Below, piece after piece: positions 1 to 7,564 of a stretch of 64,000 nucleotides of DNA. Origin of the DNA: GCA-2731375 sp964344935 (lineage in GTDB: Bacteria; Pseudomonadota; Alphaproteobacteria; GCA-2731375); the NCBI GenBank assembly GCA_964344935.1, contig CAYFPL010000009.1:62001-126000 (forward strand), read 5' to 3'. Within the stretch, counting starts at the first letter, position 1, and the number at the start of each line of letters is the position of its first letter. The notes below the pieces were generated by a model. It did no database searches. It was given only the letters and a program-made list of their open reading frames with translations, and was not told where the DNA came from. A program made the translations under genes and the position numbers.

Positions 1-1084
1 GCGAGACCCGGTTCAATACCTCGATACGGTCGCCAAGGCCGTTGTCGGCAATAATTTGCCGGGCCACCTCGGCCAAAGCTGGGTTCAACTCCACCGCCGT
101 AACCTTCGCGGCACCGGCTCGGGCTGCCATCATCGCCAAAAGGCCCGATCCGGCACCGATATCGACCACATGCATGCCTGGAGTGACATGCCGCTCCAAG
201 GCCTGCTGATAGGCCTCGTTACGGGCCTGATCGCCCAGCATGGGAAAATGCCAGCTTGGAATTGTCCGGCTCCGGGCCTCGCGCATATTGTATTCGTAGT
301 CAGGATCGTCAGGCGCCAGTTCCGCCGCTTTCGCATAGGCCTCCGCGGCGTCCGGCAACCGGCCCAGGGCCAGCAGACAGCCGCCACGGCCATTATGCGC
401 CTCGGCATAGTCGGGAAACTGCATGATCAGGCCTTCGAACAGTGACAGGGCTTCATCTAACTGATCCAGTTCCCTGGCCAGGATGGCCTGATTGAGGCGC
501 GGGCCAGGGTCCTGGGGTGCCAGTTTCGCTGCCTTCGCAAACGCCTTGCCGGCGCCATCCATGCGTCCAAGAGCCCGTTCCGCAACACCCAGGTTCAACC
601 AGGCATCCGCGTATTCCGGCCGGAGCTCGACGGCTTGCAGGAAGGATACGGCCGCGGCTTCGAACTCGCCACCCCGGCTCAACACCAGACCGAGATTATG
701 ATGCGCTTCGGCCATGTCCGGGGCCAGGACGGTCGCGCGGCGCAACAGTTCAAGGGCACGGCCCCGATCCCCTTGTTGAAAGCGAACCACGCCCAGCAGT
801 TGCGTGGCGGCGGCATCCTCTGGATTGCCGTCGAGCAGATCCTCCAAATGACTGGCAGCAAGGTCCAGCCGGCCGGATTCGAGATGACTGGCCGCCAAAC
901 GAAATTTTGCCGCCGGATCCCGTTCGGTAGGCATGAGCGATGCGCTCTCGCCCTTGGCGTGGCCCAAAAGAACCCCGGCAACTCCGCCGCCAGGAACCGC
1001 GGTCGGGAAAGGTGGCGACGGGGGCGGCTTGCCGGTGGTCTTGGCGCCGCGTTTGGCGGCCCGGCGTCGTTCCTTTCGGTTCAC
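1..1084 (-). CDS. TPR protein with C-terminal PRMT-like SAM methyltransferase domain (partial, cut by left edge)
   Basis: The reading frame starts at a GTG (1084) giving a basic N-terminus MNRKERRRAAKRG and stays open to base 1, so the 3' end is missing (at least 361 codons seen). Residues about 40-270 are tetratricopeptide repeats. From about residue 300 the sequence reads GMHVVDIGAGSGLLAMMAAR, a class I SAM-binding motif I, then KVTAVELNPALAEVARQ, the acidic motif II. The spacing and the GAGSGLL form resemble protein arginine methyltransferases. TPR plus PRMT-like fusions are known in eukaryotes and some Proteobacteria; the substrate here is inferred to be a protein but is not shown. The stop of the upstream acyl-CoA dehydrogenase lies 11 bp away, so the two are probably co-transcribed. 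The GTG start is supported by the basic N-terminus typical of this family, not by a strong Shine-Dalgarno. Confidence 0.8.
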   Translation of the reverse strand, partial: MNRKERRRAAKRGAKTTGKPPPSPPFPTAVPGGGVAGVLLGHAKGESASLMPTERDPAAKFRLAASHLESGRLDLAASHLEDLLDGNPEDAAATQLLGVVRFQQGDRGRALELLRRATVLAPDMAEAHHNLGLVLSRGGEFEAAAVSFLQAVELRPEYADAWLNLGVAERALGRMDGAGKAFAKAAKLAPQDPGPRLNQAILARELDQLDEALSLFEGLIMQFPDYAEAHNGRGGCLLALGRLPDAAEAYAKAAELAPDDPDYEYNMREARSRTIPSWHFPMLGDQARNEAYQQALERHVTPGMHVVDIGAGSGLLAMMAARAGAAKVTAVELNPALAEVARQIIADNGLGDRIEVLNRVS

Positions 1085-1095
1085 GGCGCAGGCCC

Positions 1096-2292
1096 CTAAA
1101 GCCCCAGAACCATCTTGGCGATGATGTTGCGCTGGATTTCGTTGCTGCCGCCGTAAATGGTCGCCGCGCGGCTGAACAGGTATTGCGGCATTTGGGCGGC
1201 GGCATAGTCCGGCCCAATGGGCGGTTCGTTCCAGCGGTCGGTCAACTGCTCCGGCTCGAACGGCATGGCGTAATAACCCAGCGCCTCGATGGTCAATTCG
1301 GTCAACGTCTGACGAATTTCGGTACCCTTGATCTTCAGCATGGAAACCTCGGGCCCGATCGGTTTGCCGGCGGCCTCGTCCGCCAGGAATCGCAAATTGA
1401 GGTATTCCAGCGCCGTCAGCGAGATTTCAACATCCGCGATCTTGCCGGCGAAGCCATCGTCTTCCAGCAATTTGCCGCCGCCCAATTGTTCCTTGTCGGC
1501 GATATCCTTCAGGCGGCGCAGGCGTTGTTTCGACAGCCCCACTTCGGCGATGGAATTGCGCTCGTGGCCAAGCAGAAACTTGGCATAGGTCCAGCCCTTA
1601 TTCTCTTCCCCGATGCGGTTTTCCACCGGCACCCGCACATCCGTGTAATAGGTCATATTGAGGTGATGGGCACCGTCGATGGAGATGATCGGCTTGGGAT
1701 CGATGCCAGGCGTCTTCATGTCAATGAGCAGGAATGAAATACCTTCCTGCTGTTTGCCCTCGGTGGAGGTGCGCACCAGGCAAAATACCCAGTCAGCCAC
1801 ATGGGCGGATGAATTCCAGGTTTTGGTGCCGTTGACGATGTAATGATCGCCGTCGCGTTCCGCCCGTGTTTGCAGCGAGGCCAGGTCGGAGCCGGAACCC
1901 GGTTCGGAATAGCCCTGGCACCACCATTCTTCTCCGGTCAGTATTTTCGGTAGAAACCGGTCCTTCTGCGCCTGCGTGCCGAAGGTGTAGATCAACGGGC
2001 CCACCATTAGCAGGCCAAAGGGAATGGTCTCAGGCGTATCGTACTCCGCCATCACCTCGTCAAAGATATAGCGACGGGTTGCATCCCAGCCCGTGCCGCC
2101 ATATTCCACCGGCCATGCCGGCGCAGCCCAACCCCGTTCATAGAGGATGCGCTGCCAGCGCTGGATATCGGTCTTGTCGATGGCCCGGCCGGACCGGGTT
2201 GATTGGGCAATATCGTCGGGCAGATTGTTCTCGACAAACTCCCGCACCTCGTCCCGGAACGCCAGATCTTCTTTGCTAAAGGCCAAATCCAT
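1096..2292 (-). CDS. acyl-CoA dehydrogenase family protein
   Basis: A 398-residue flavoenzyme of the usual acyl-CoA dehydrogenase length. It should oxidise an acyl-CoA at the alpha-beta bond using FAD, passing electrons to ETF. Visible family features are the N-terminal helical domain (MDLAFSKEDLAFRDEVREF), the FAD/substrate region QGYSEPGSGSDLASL at about residue 155, and the C-terminal RAATIYGGSNEIQRNIIAK. That last motif carries the usual YGG-x-NEI ending with its FAD contacts. The central insertions are like those of the large subunits of PimC/D-type dehydrogenases, so the true substrate may be a dicarboxylic, branched or aromatic acyl-CoA. It lies 11 bp upstream of the TPR/methyltransferase gene. 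No substrate can be assigned from sequence alone. Confidence 0.93.
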   Translation of the reverse strand: MDLAFSKEDLAFRDEVREFVENNLPDDIAQSTRSGRAIDKTDIQRWQRILYERGWAAPAWPVEYGGTGWDATRRYIFDEVMAEYDTPETIPFGLLMVGPLIYTFGTQAQKDRFLPKILTGEEWWCQGYSEPGSGSDLASLQTRAERDGDHYIVNGTKTWNSSAHVADWVFCLVRTSTEGKQQEGISFLLIDMKTPGIDPKPIISIDGAHHLNMTYYTDVRVPVENRIGEENKGWTYAKFLLGHERNSIAEVGLSKQRLRRLKDIADKEQLGGGKLLEDDGFAGKIADVEISLTALEYLNLRFLADEAAGKPIGPEVSMLKIKGTEIRQTLTELTIEALGYYAMPFEPEQLTDRWNEPPIGPDYAAAQMPQYLFSRAATIYGGSNEIQRNIIAKMVLGL

Positions 2293-2541
2293 TGCCCATC
2301 ACCCACTGCCCAAATCAAATCCAAGGCAAATGCTAGATGGCGCGACAGGCCTTGACAAGGCATCGCAGCAGGCCGGCGGCGTTAACCATTTTTTCCAGAT
2401 TCCCGGCTTGGAGGGGTCTAGAAAAAATGCTATTTGGTACACGCTCAAGGTTCCGGGAAAGCTATGGAGGTTGGCGCCGGAAGTCTTGTTTTTGGTTGCG
2501 TAACGCGTTGAAAAAATAAAAGAATTGCGAGTTCAACCAGC
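2293..2541. other. intergenic region, no gene recognised
   Basis: About 250 bp between the start of the reverse acyl-CoA dehydrogenase and a small forward ORF. Several frames are open but none has a convincing start or family resemblance. Both divergent promoters should lie here, yet I see no strong -35/-10 pair. The right half is visibly A+T richer than the flanking genes. Confidence 0.4.
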
Positions 2542-2730
2542 ATGACAAGCCCTTATTTACAGAAGCGTTTGCGGACCTTTGAAGAGGCTGTGGAGGACAA
2601 GCTTCTAAAGAACCTGCGGCAGCGTCACAAAGTTAACGATTTGGCCAACAAAAAGGCGACAATCGTGCAGACGGGTAACATCTACCGGTTCAACCGACGC
2701 CTCAGTACCAAGTTTGGCGCCCGTTCCTAA
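2542..2730 (+). CDS. small basic hypothetical protein
   Basis: A 62-residue ORF (MTSPYLQKRLRTFEEAVEDK...) rich in Lys and Arg, with no membrane segment or signal peptide. The N-terminal half looks like an amphipathic helix and the C-terminus is Arg-rich. I do not recognise a family. Upstream of the ATG there is no clear Shine-Dalgarno, and base composition is closer to intergenic DNA than to the neighbouring genes. It is kept because it is a complete ORF in an otherwise empty gap and has a protein-like composition; it could be spurious. Confidence 0.4.
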   Translation: MTSPYLQKRLRTFEEAVEDKLLKNLRQRHKVNDLANKKATIVQTGNIYRFNRRLSTKFGARS

Positions 2731-2773
2731 GTGCAGGCTTGTGTTTGAAAAACCGGCCCGGGATTAGAACCCC

Positions 2774-3685
2774 TTGATTGTCGTTTTCGGCTCGATCGGT
2801 TTGGACATCGTCCAGTCCGTGCGCCGGTTACCGCGGCCGGGCGAAACCGTGCTGACGGGCGACTATGTCATGCTGCCGGGCGGTAAGGGGGCCAACCAGG
2901 CCCTGGCGGCAGCAAGGGCGGGTGGTGACGTGCGGTTCATCGCCTCTATCGGACAGGACGATTTCGGCACGCGCGCCTTGGCCAATCTGGATAGCGAAGG
3001 TATCGACCTGACCGGCGTTGCACGGCACGAGCGGCCAACGGCTTGCGCCACCATTTCCGTGGACGAAAGCGGCGAGAACCAGATCGTCGTCTCATCTGGC
3101 GCCAATCTGGAGACGACTGCCGGGCAACTGCAGGCTGGTTCCGGCGACATCGTCCTCCAGCAACTGGAAATTCCAGGACCCGAAATCTGGGCCGCGATTG
3201 ATCGCGCGGCTGATATCGGCGCCCGTAACATCCTCAACGCCGCGCCCTATCAGACCATCCCGCCGGAAAGTCTAGGAAAACTTGAATATCTGATCGTAAA
3301 CGAGGTGGAAGCATCCATGCTGGCGGATGATCTATCGCTCGACAGCCATGAGCCTGAACAAATTTGCGCTCATGTGCGTGACCAGTTTGGCATCACGACC
3401 GTTCTGACACTCGGCGCCCAGGGTGCCATGATGAGCGGCCCCGATGTTGCCTTGAAGGCCAATGCGCTTCCCATTCAAGCCAAGGATACGGTCGGTGCCG
3501 GCGATGCCTTCGTCGGCGCCTTCACCGCCGCCCTTGATGGTGGCAAAGGTCCTGCCGATTGTCTGGCCTGGGGCTGCGTTTCCGGCAGCCTTGCTTGCCT
3601 TAATCCCGGTGCCCAGGACGGCGTGCCCGCATTCAAGGATATCGAGGGTCGGCTTGGAGAAATCCAAGTGACGGCGATTTCCTAG
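2774..3685 (+). CDS. PfkB-family carbohydrate kinase (ribokinase-like)
   Basis: A 303-residue sugar kinase starting at a TTG (LIVVFGSIGLDIV). It carries both PfkB signatures: PGGKGANQALAAARAG near residue 36 for sugar binding, and DTVGAGDAFVGAF near residue 238, which holds the catalytic Asp and the anion hole. The length and GGKGANQA motif are closest to ribokinase (RbsK), which makes ribose 5-phosphate from ribose and ATP in the cytoplasm. There is no ribose transporter or rbsD nearby, so another furanose or a nucleoside is equally possible. It stands alone between a small ORF and a convergent deacetylase gene. Confidence 0.88.
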   Translation: MIVVFGSIGLDIVQSVRRLPRPGETVLTGDYVMLPGGKGANQALAAARAGGDVRFIASIGQDDFGTRALANLDSEGIDLTGVARHERPTACATISVDESGENQIVVSSGANLETTAGQLQAGSGDIVLQQLEIPGPEIWAAIDRAADIGARNILNAAPYQTIPPESLGKLEYLIVNEVEASMLADDLSLDSHEPEQICAHVRDQFGITTVLTLGAQGAMMSGPDVALKANALPIQAKDTVGAGDAFVGAFTAALDGGKGPADCLAWGCVSGSLACLNPGAQDGVPAFKDIEGRLGEIQVTAIS

Positions 3686-3800
3686 CTGTCGATACGGTTC
3701 AATAGCGCCATTTGGGTTCTCAGGCCTGTGCGGGTGCATTGCATCCAATGATCAGAAATTGAACTTTTACCCACGGGCCGGCGCGCCACGTATGGCAAGC

Positions 3801-4736
3801 TCAGCCTTGGGCTTTGAATGCGTCAAGGATCTCGGCGCCGGTGGCGGACCAGACACCGTCGTGAGATGTGATGTATGAGAGCGCCGCTTCCAGATCCTTG
3901 ATCCGGTAGGCCTGGCCGGTGACCCAGGGGTTCAAGTTCAGGGCCATGATGCGACCGCCGCGCTGCTCGGCCTCCGCATAGAGACAATCGAACTGATCCT
4001 TGATCTGGTCCACATACTCCTGCTCCGTATGGCGCAGGGCGATGAGGATCTGTTGGTCGTCCAGCTCCATCGTATGGGGCATGTTGTGGATGGTGCCGGC
4101 CTTGGTCTCGAAGGCGTAGGGCATATCGTCGTTGGCCCAATCGCAGATGTAGTCGACGCCCTCGGCCGCCACCAGATCCGGTGTGTTCATGGATTCAGAA
4201 CGGATCGGCGACAGCCAGCCGCGGACCGGCTGGCCGGAAAGGCCGCGCAGGCTTTCCAATGCGCCTTTGACCAGGGCCGCCTCTTCCTCTTCGTCCATGC
4301 CGCCATAGTGCGGATGACCCATATCCACGCCGTTGGCGATCAGTTCCCAGTCACGCCGGTTCACTTGTTCGACGAGATAGGGGTACATCTCCGCCAGGGC
4401 GGAATTGATCGCGACGGAGGATTTGAGGCCGAGCTTGTCCAGCAACTCGAATATGCGGAAGACACCGATGCGGTTACCATAGTCCCGCAAGGTGTAGTTC
4501 CAATAATCCGGATACGGCCGCGCCATACTGGCCGGCACCGGAACGCCCGGTTTCATATCCAATGGGAACCATTGCAATTGCGTCGCCACCCACAGGGCGA
4601 CGCGGGCACCGTTGGGCCAGGTGACCTTGGGCCGTTCGTGCAGTTGCGACCAGGTATAGCGGTCATGGTCCATGCCATGGCCGCGCTTGGGGTAGTCGCT
4701 TACGTAATCGTCGGGCAGGCCGGTCATCTCAGGCAT
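3801..4736 (-). CDS. polysaccharide deacetylase/PuuE-like (allantoinase-type) family protein, paralogue 1
   Basis: A 311-residue NodB-fold protein of the PuuE-like group, which includes cofactor-independent allantoinases acting on cyclic amides. Landmarks are VTWPNGARVALWVATQLQW near the N-terminus, NYTLRDYGNRIGVFRIFELLDK at about residue 80, and GWLSPIRSESMNTPDLV at about 170. Where paralogue 2 has the family's WEFFSHG, this protein reads WELIANG, so a His that usually helps bind metal is replaced by Asn. Its ATG overlaps the end of paralogue 2 by 8 bp, so the pair is translationally coupled, with an AGAGGA Shine-Dalgarno inside the upstream gene. The substrate is unknown. Context with a cysteine hydrolase suggests degradation of a heterocyclic or carbamoyl compound. 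Confidence 0.82.
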   Translation of the reverse strand: MPEMTGLPDDYVSDYPKRGHGMDHDRYTWSQLHERPKVTWPNGARVALWVATQLQWFPLDMKPGVPVPASMARPYPDYWNYTLRDYGNRIGVFRIFELLDKLGLKSSVAINSALAEMYPYLVEQVNRRDWELIANGVDMGHPHYGGMDEEEEAALVKGALESLRGLSGQPVRGWLSPIRSESMNTPDLVAAEGVDYICDWANDDMPYAFETKAGTIHNMPHTMELDDQQILIALRHTEQEYVDQIKDQFDCLYAEAEQRGGRIMALNLNPWVTGQAYRIKDLEAALSYITSHDGVWSATGAEILDAFKAQG

Positions 4737-5658
4737 TCCTCTTCTCGGCCAACGCGGCGACCACGTTGTCGTAATGTTGTTCGTAGTAGTGGGCCGCGAT
4801 CTCCCGCCCCGTTGTCACCCAAACCTTGTCGTGGGAGGTGATGTAGTCCAGCACCTCGGCGAACGGGCCGATCCGGTGCGGCTGGCCAATCAAGAAGGGA
4901 TGCAGCGGAATGCACATGACCTGGCCGTTCTCCTCCCCCTCCTCGTAAAGCTGATCGAAGTTCTTTTTCAGAAGATCGGCATAGTGGCGCATGCTCTTGC
5001 CCATCATGGATAGGACAACGGTGTCATTCATCTCCAACGAATAGGGCACCGAGATCAGGCGGCCGCTTTTCACGTTCACCGGCTGGGGCTGGTCGTCGTG
5101 GAACAAATCGCAGGTGTACTTGACGCCATATTCCGCCAACAGCTCGAAGGTATTGGTAGTGTAGGACAGGGCCGGCGCCAGCCAGCCATCGGTTTCCTGC
5201 CCGGTACAGGCGCGGATGGTGCCGATGACATCTTCCATCATCATCCGTTCCTGCGCTTCCGTCATAGTGTAGGTGTAACGGGTGTTGTAGACGCCGTGGG
5301 AAAAGAACTCCCAATCCAGTTCACTGCAGGCCTCGATGATCTCCGGGTGATGCTGGCAGAGAGCGACGTTCAACGAGACGCTGCCGCGGACGCCATATTT
5401 GGCCATGGCCTCCATCATGCGGAAGAAACCGGCCCGGTTGCCGTAATCCCGGTGAGAGTAAGGGATTACGTCCGGATGCGGTTTCGGCCAGGGCCGGCGG
5501 CCCGGGTTCTGCGGCGGATCGTATTCGTAGTACTCAATATTCGGCGCCACCCAGAAGGCGACCCGGGCATCGCCGGGCCAGGTGATTTTGGGCCGGTCGT
5601 CCTTGGGCGAATAATCGTACAGCCCGGGCACACGCATCATGGCGGCATCTTCGCTCAT
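4729..5658 (-). CDS. polysaccharide deacetylase/PuuE-like family protein, paralogue 2
   Basis: A 309-residue paralogue of its downstream neighbour with the same layout: ITWPGDARVAFWVAPNIEYY, YSHRDYGNRAGFFRMMEAM, WEFFSHGVYNTRYTYTM and DGWLAPALSYTTNTFELLA. It keeps the conserved SHG segment that paralogue 1 has lost and is therefore the better candidate for the catalytic partner. Family members hydrolyse C-N bonds in cyclic ureides or deacetylate sugars; the ureide type is favoured here because the isochorismatase-like amidohydrolase gene ends only 7 bp upstream. A GAGGATG Shine-Dalgarno precedes the ATG. The specific substrate is inferred only from context. Confidence 0.82.
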   Translation of the reverse strand: MSEDAAMMRVPGLYDYSPKDDRPKITWPGDARVAFWVAPNIEYYEYDPPQNPGRRPWPKPHPDVIPYSHRDYGNRAGFFRMMEAMAKYGVRGSVSLNVALCQHHPEIIEACSELDWEFFSHGVYNTRYTYTMTEAQERMMMEDVIGTIRACTGQETDGWLAPALSYTTNTFELLAEYGVKYTCDLFHDDQPQPVNVKSGRLISVPYSLEMNDTVVLSMMGKSMRHYADLLKKNFDQLYEEGEENGQVMCIPLHPFLIGQPHRIGPFAEVLDYITSHDKVWVTTGREIAAHYYEQHYDNVVAALAEKRNA

Positions 5659-5665
5659 ATCATCC

Positions 5666-6343
5666 TCAGTCGTTCAGAATCTGATAGCTTTCCAGATATT
5701 CGATGACATCCGCCGCCGGCACCACATCCGCATACTTGATGGCCATGTCGTAGAGATTGGCGAAGTGAGGGCTTTCGTGCTTGTCGGCCACGCATTCCTC
5801 GGCCACCACAGTGCGGAAACTGCGGGAGAGGCTGTCCACCACTGTGGCGCGGACGCAGCCCGAGGTCGAGCCGCCGGTAACAATCACCGTATCAATGCCG
5901 TGAAAATTCAAAACCGACGGCAGGTTGGTCTCATGAAAGGCCGAGGCCATGCGTTTGTTGATGATGATGTCATTGGTGTGATCGATATTCAGACGATCAT
6001 CGAACTCGGAACGTCGGGAGCCTACCTTGATATTCTGCAGACTGTCGGGGGTGTCCGTGCGGGTGCCCCAGATGCCGCAATCCTCGCCGGATTCCATATA
6101 GGCCACATAGGTCCAGACCACGGGCAGTTTCTTCGACCGCGCCAGATCGGAAATCTGGTTCACATAGTCCATCTGCTTCGGGTCGGTCTCATAGGCGGTG
6201 ACGAACTCGCCCACATTGGTATAGGCCTTTTGCAGATCCACATTGATCACCGCCGCCTTGCGCCCGAAGCCAAAGCGCGGCCGGGTCGGATTGGCCTTGA
6301 TCTCTTCGTAGAGCTGCCTGGCACTCTTATCGGATGTTTCCAT
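5666..6343 (-). CDS. isochorismatase-family cysteine hydrolase (N-carbamoylsarcosine amidohydrolase-like)
   Basis: A 225-residue cytosolic cysteine hydrolase. The catalytic triad can be placed: Asp36 in AAVINVDLQKAYT, Lys130 in IIINKRMASAF and Cys163 in GGSTSGCVRATV. The last is the family's GxxT-x-x-CV-x-xT segment preceded by the usual cis-peptide region. The N-terminal extension and the GSRRSEFDDRL segment fit N-carbamoylsarcosine amidase and related N-carbamoyl or ureido hydrolases rather than isochorismatase proper. A strong GGGGAGAG Shine-Dalgarno precedes the ATG. It heads a three-gene operon with the two PuuE-like proteins, consistent with sequential ring opening and amide hydrolysis, which is an inference. 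Confidence 0.85.
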   Translation of the reverse strand: METSDKSARQLYEEIKANPTRPRFGFGRKAAVINVDLQKAYTNVGEFVTAYETDPKQMDYVNQISDLARSKKLPVVWTYVAYMESGEDCGIWGTRTDTPDSLQNIKVGSRRSEFDDRLNIDHTNDIIINKRMASAFHETNLPSVLNFHGIDTVIVTGGSTSGCVRATVVDSLSRSFRTVVAEECVADKHESPHFANLYDMAIKYADVVPAADVIEYLESYQILND

Positions 6344-6371
6344 TGGTATGCTCTCCCCTTACCTATTCGCC

Positions 6372-6483
6372 GTCATTCCCGCGCAGGCGGGAATCTATAC
6401 GGTTCAATTGAATTCCACGTTTCTCTTATTCTGCATCATTGAGGAGAAACGCACATCTGGATTCCCGCCTGCGCGGAACTGAC
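6372..6483. repeat. inverted pair of REP-like palindromes (REPIN-like)
   Basis: Two short palindromic units face each other. The left unit at 6372-6397 begins GTCATTCCCGCGCAGGCGGG. The right unit at 6458-6483 is its near reverse complement, with one degraded arm (GCGGAACTGAC instead of GCGGGAATGAC). Each unit can fold on its own (TTCCCGC/GCGGGAA), and the pair can form a long hairpin. A second pair of the same type is present at 30641-30710. The structure matches REP doublets mobilised by RAYT transposases; none is in the window. Confidence 0.75.
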
Positions 6484-6496
6484 ATATCTGGCTGCC

Positions 6497-7435
6497 TCAC
6501 GGCTGAAAACCGACTGCGCCTTCGTATTTTTCTGCTTCCTCTTCGGGCAGGAACAATTCTTCCAGTTCCCGTATTTCCGGAAAACCCACGAAGCCGTGAA
6601 AATCCGCCAGGGGATGCGCCTTGTTGGCGGCCATGAGGCGGTCTTCCAGGGCATTATCCTCTTCCCGGAAGGCGCTGTAATAGTCCCACATGGCATTGGC
6701 GGCGGCCCGCATGGCGCCGCCCGGATTGATAACGATGTCGACGCCCAATTCCTGCAACTCATCGGCGTGCAGGTTGGGTGAAACGCCGGTGCGGTTATAA
6801 AGGACCCAGCCTCCTACTGCCTCGCAGACCTGGCCGATTTCCGCCGCCGACAGCAGGCCCTCTGGGAAAATCACATCGGCGCCGGCCTCGCGATAAGCCC
6901 GGCAACGCTGTATCGCGTCCTCCAGGCTGCCCCCTGCGACGCCACGGGCATCGCAGCGGGCGATGAGCACGAAATCGGGGTCCGCTTCGTCCCGCACCTT
7001 GGCGGCGGCGCGGATTTTGCCTGCCGCCTCTTCTATGGGTATCACCTGCTTACCCGCCACGTGGCCGCAGCGTTTCGGGGCCACCTGGTCTTCCAGATGG
7101 ATGCCCGCCACGCCCGAGCGGATGAATTCTTCCACCGTCCTCATGGTGTTGATGGCGTTGCCATATCCCGTATCCGCATCGCAGATCACCGGGATCGACA
7201 CAGACGAGGCGATTTTGCCGGCCACGTCCGTCACTTCCGTCAGGGTGGTCAAGCCCACGTCCGGGCGGCCGATATGATTGACCGAGATGCCGTAACCCGA
7301 GACATAGACGGTTGAAAATCCCGTCTTCTCGATCATTCGCGCGCCCATGGCGTTGTAGCAGCCGGGCGCGACGATGATCGTATTTCCCGCCAATTGCTCC
7401 CGCAGGACTTTGGCGGGCCGCTTTGTGCTGGACAT
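6497..7435 (-). CDS. isocitrate lyase/PEP mutase-family enzyme (oxaloacetate decarboxylase or carboxyPEP mutase-like)
   Basis: A 312-residue TIM-barrel enzyme of the isocitrate lyase/PEP mutase superfamily. It shows ICDADTGYGNAINTMRTVEEF for Mg binding, GIHLEDQVAPKRCGH with the KRCGH loop that carries the catalytic Cys in C-C lyases, and NPGGAMRAAANAMW near the C-terminus. The intact KRCGH argues for a lyase (2-methylisocitrate, dimethylmalate or related 2-hydroxy/2-oxo acid) rather than a phosphonomutase. I chose the ATG at 7435 because GGGGGAGG lies 8 bp upstream; the frame extends 16 codons further to 7483 without such a signal. It precedes the cysteine hydrolase/PuuE operon on the same strand but is separated from it by the palindrome pair. 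Confidence 0.85.
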   Translation of the reverse strand: MSSTKRPAKVLREQLAGNTIIVAPGCYNAMGARMIEKTGFSTVYVSGYGISVNHIGRPDVGLTTLTEVTDVAGKIASSVSIPVICDADTGYGNAINTMRTVEEFIRSGVAGIHLEDQVAPKRCGHVAGKQVIPIEEAAGKIRAAAKVRDEADPDFVLIARCDARGVAGGSLEDAIQRCRAYREAGADVIFPEGLLSAAEIGQVCEAVGGWVLYNRTGVSPNLHADELQELGVDIVINPGGAMRAAANAMWDYYSAFREEDNALEDRLMAANKAHPLADFHGFVGFPEIRELEELFLPEEEAEKYEGAVGFQP

Positions 7436-7514
7436 GACCGGCACCTCCCCCAGTGGTTTTGCCGCAAGACTAGCAGAACCCATCGGCGCCGTTAATTGCC
7501 CATCTGAAATGAAA

Positions 7515-7538
7515 CGGGCCGCCCCAAGAGGCGGCCCG
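7515..7538 (-). terminator. glnA transcription terminator
   Basis: A 9-bp perfect stem (CGGGCCGCC / GGCGGCCCG) with a 6-base loop sits 27 bp past the glnA stop. On the reverse strand it is followed by TTTCATTTC, a short U-rich tract. This is a moderately good intrinsic terminator. Confidence 0.75.
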
Positions 7539-7564
7539 GTCCAAGTGCTTAAACGCTTTACCCG

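Noticed and set aside
2774..3685. Confident assignment as ribokinase rbsK
   Set aside because: PfkB motifs are shared by many sugar and nucleoside kinases, and no ribose genes are adjacent.
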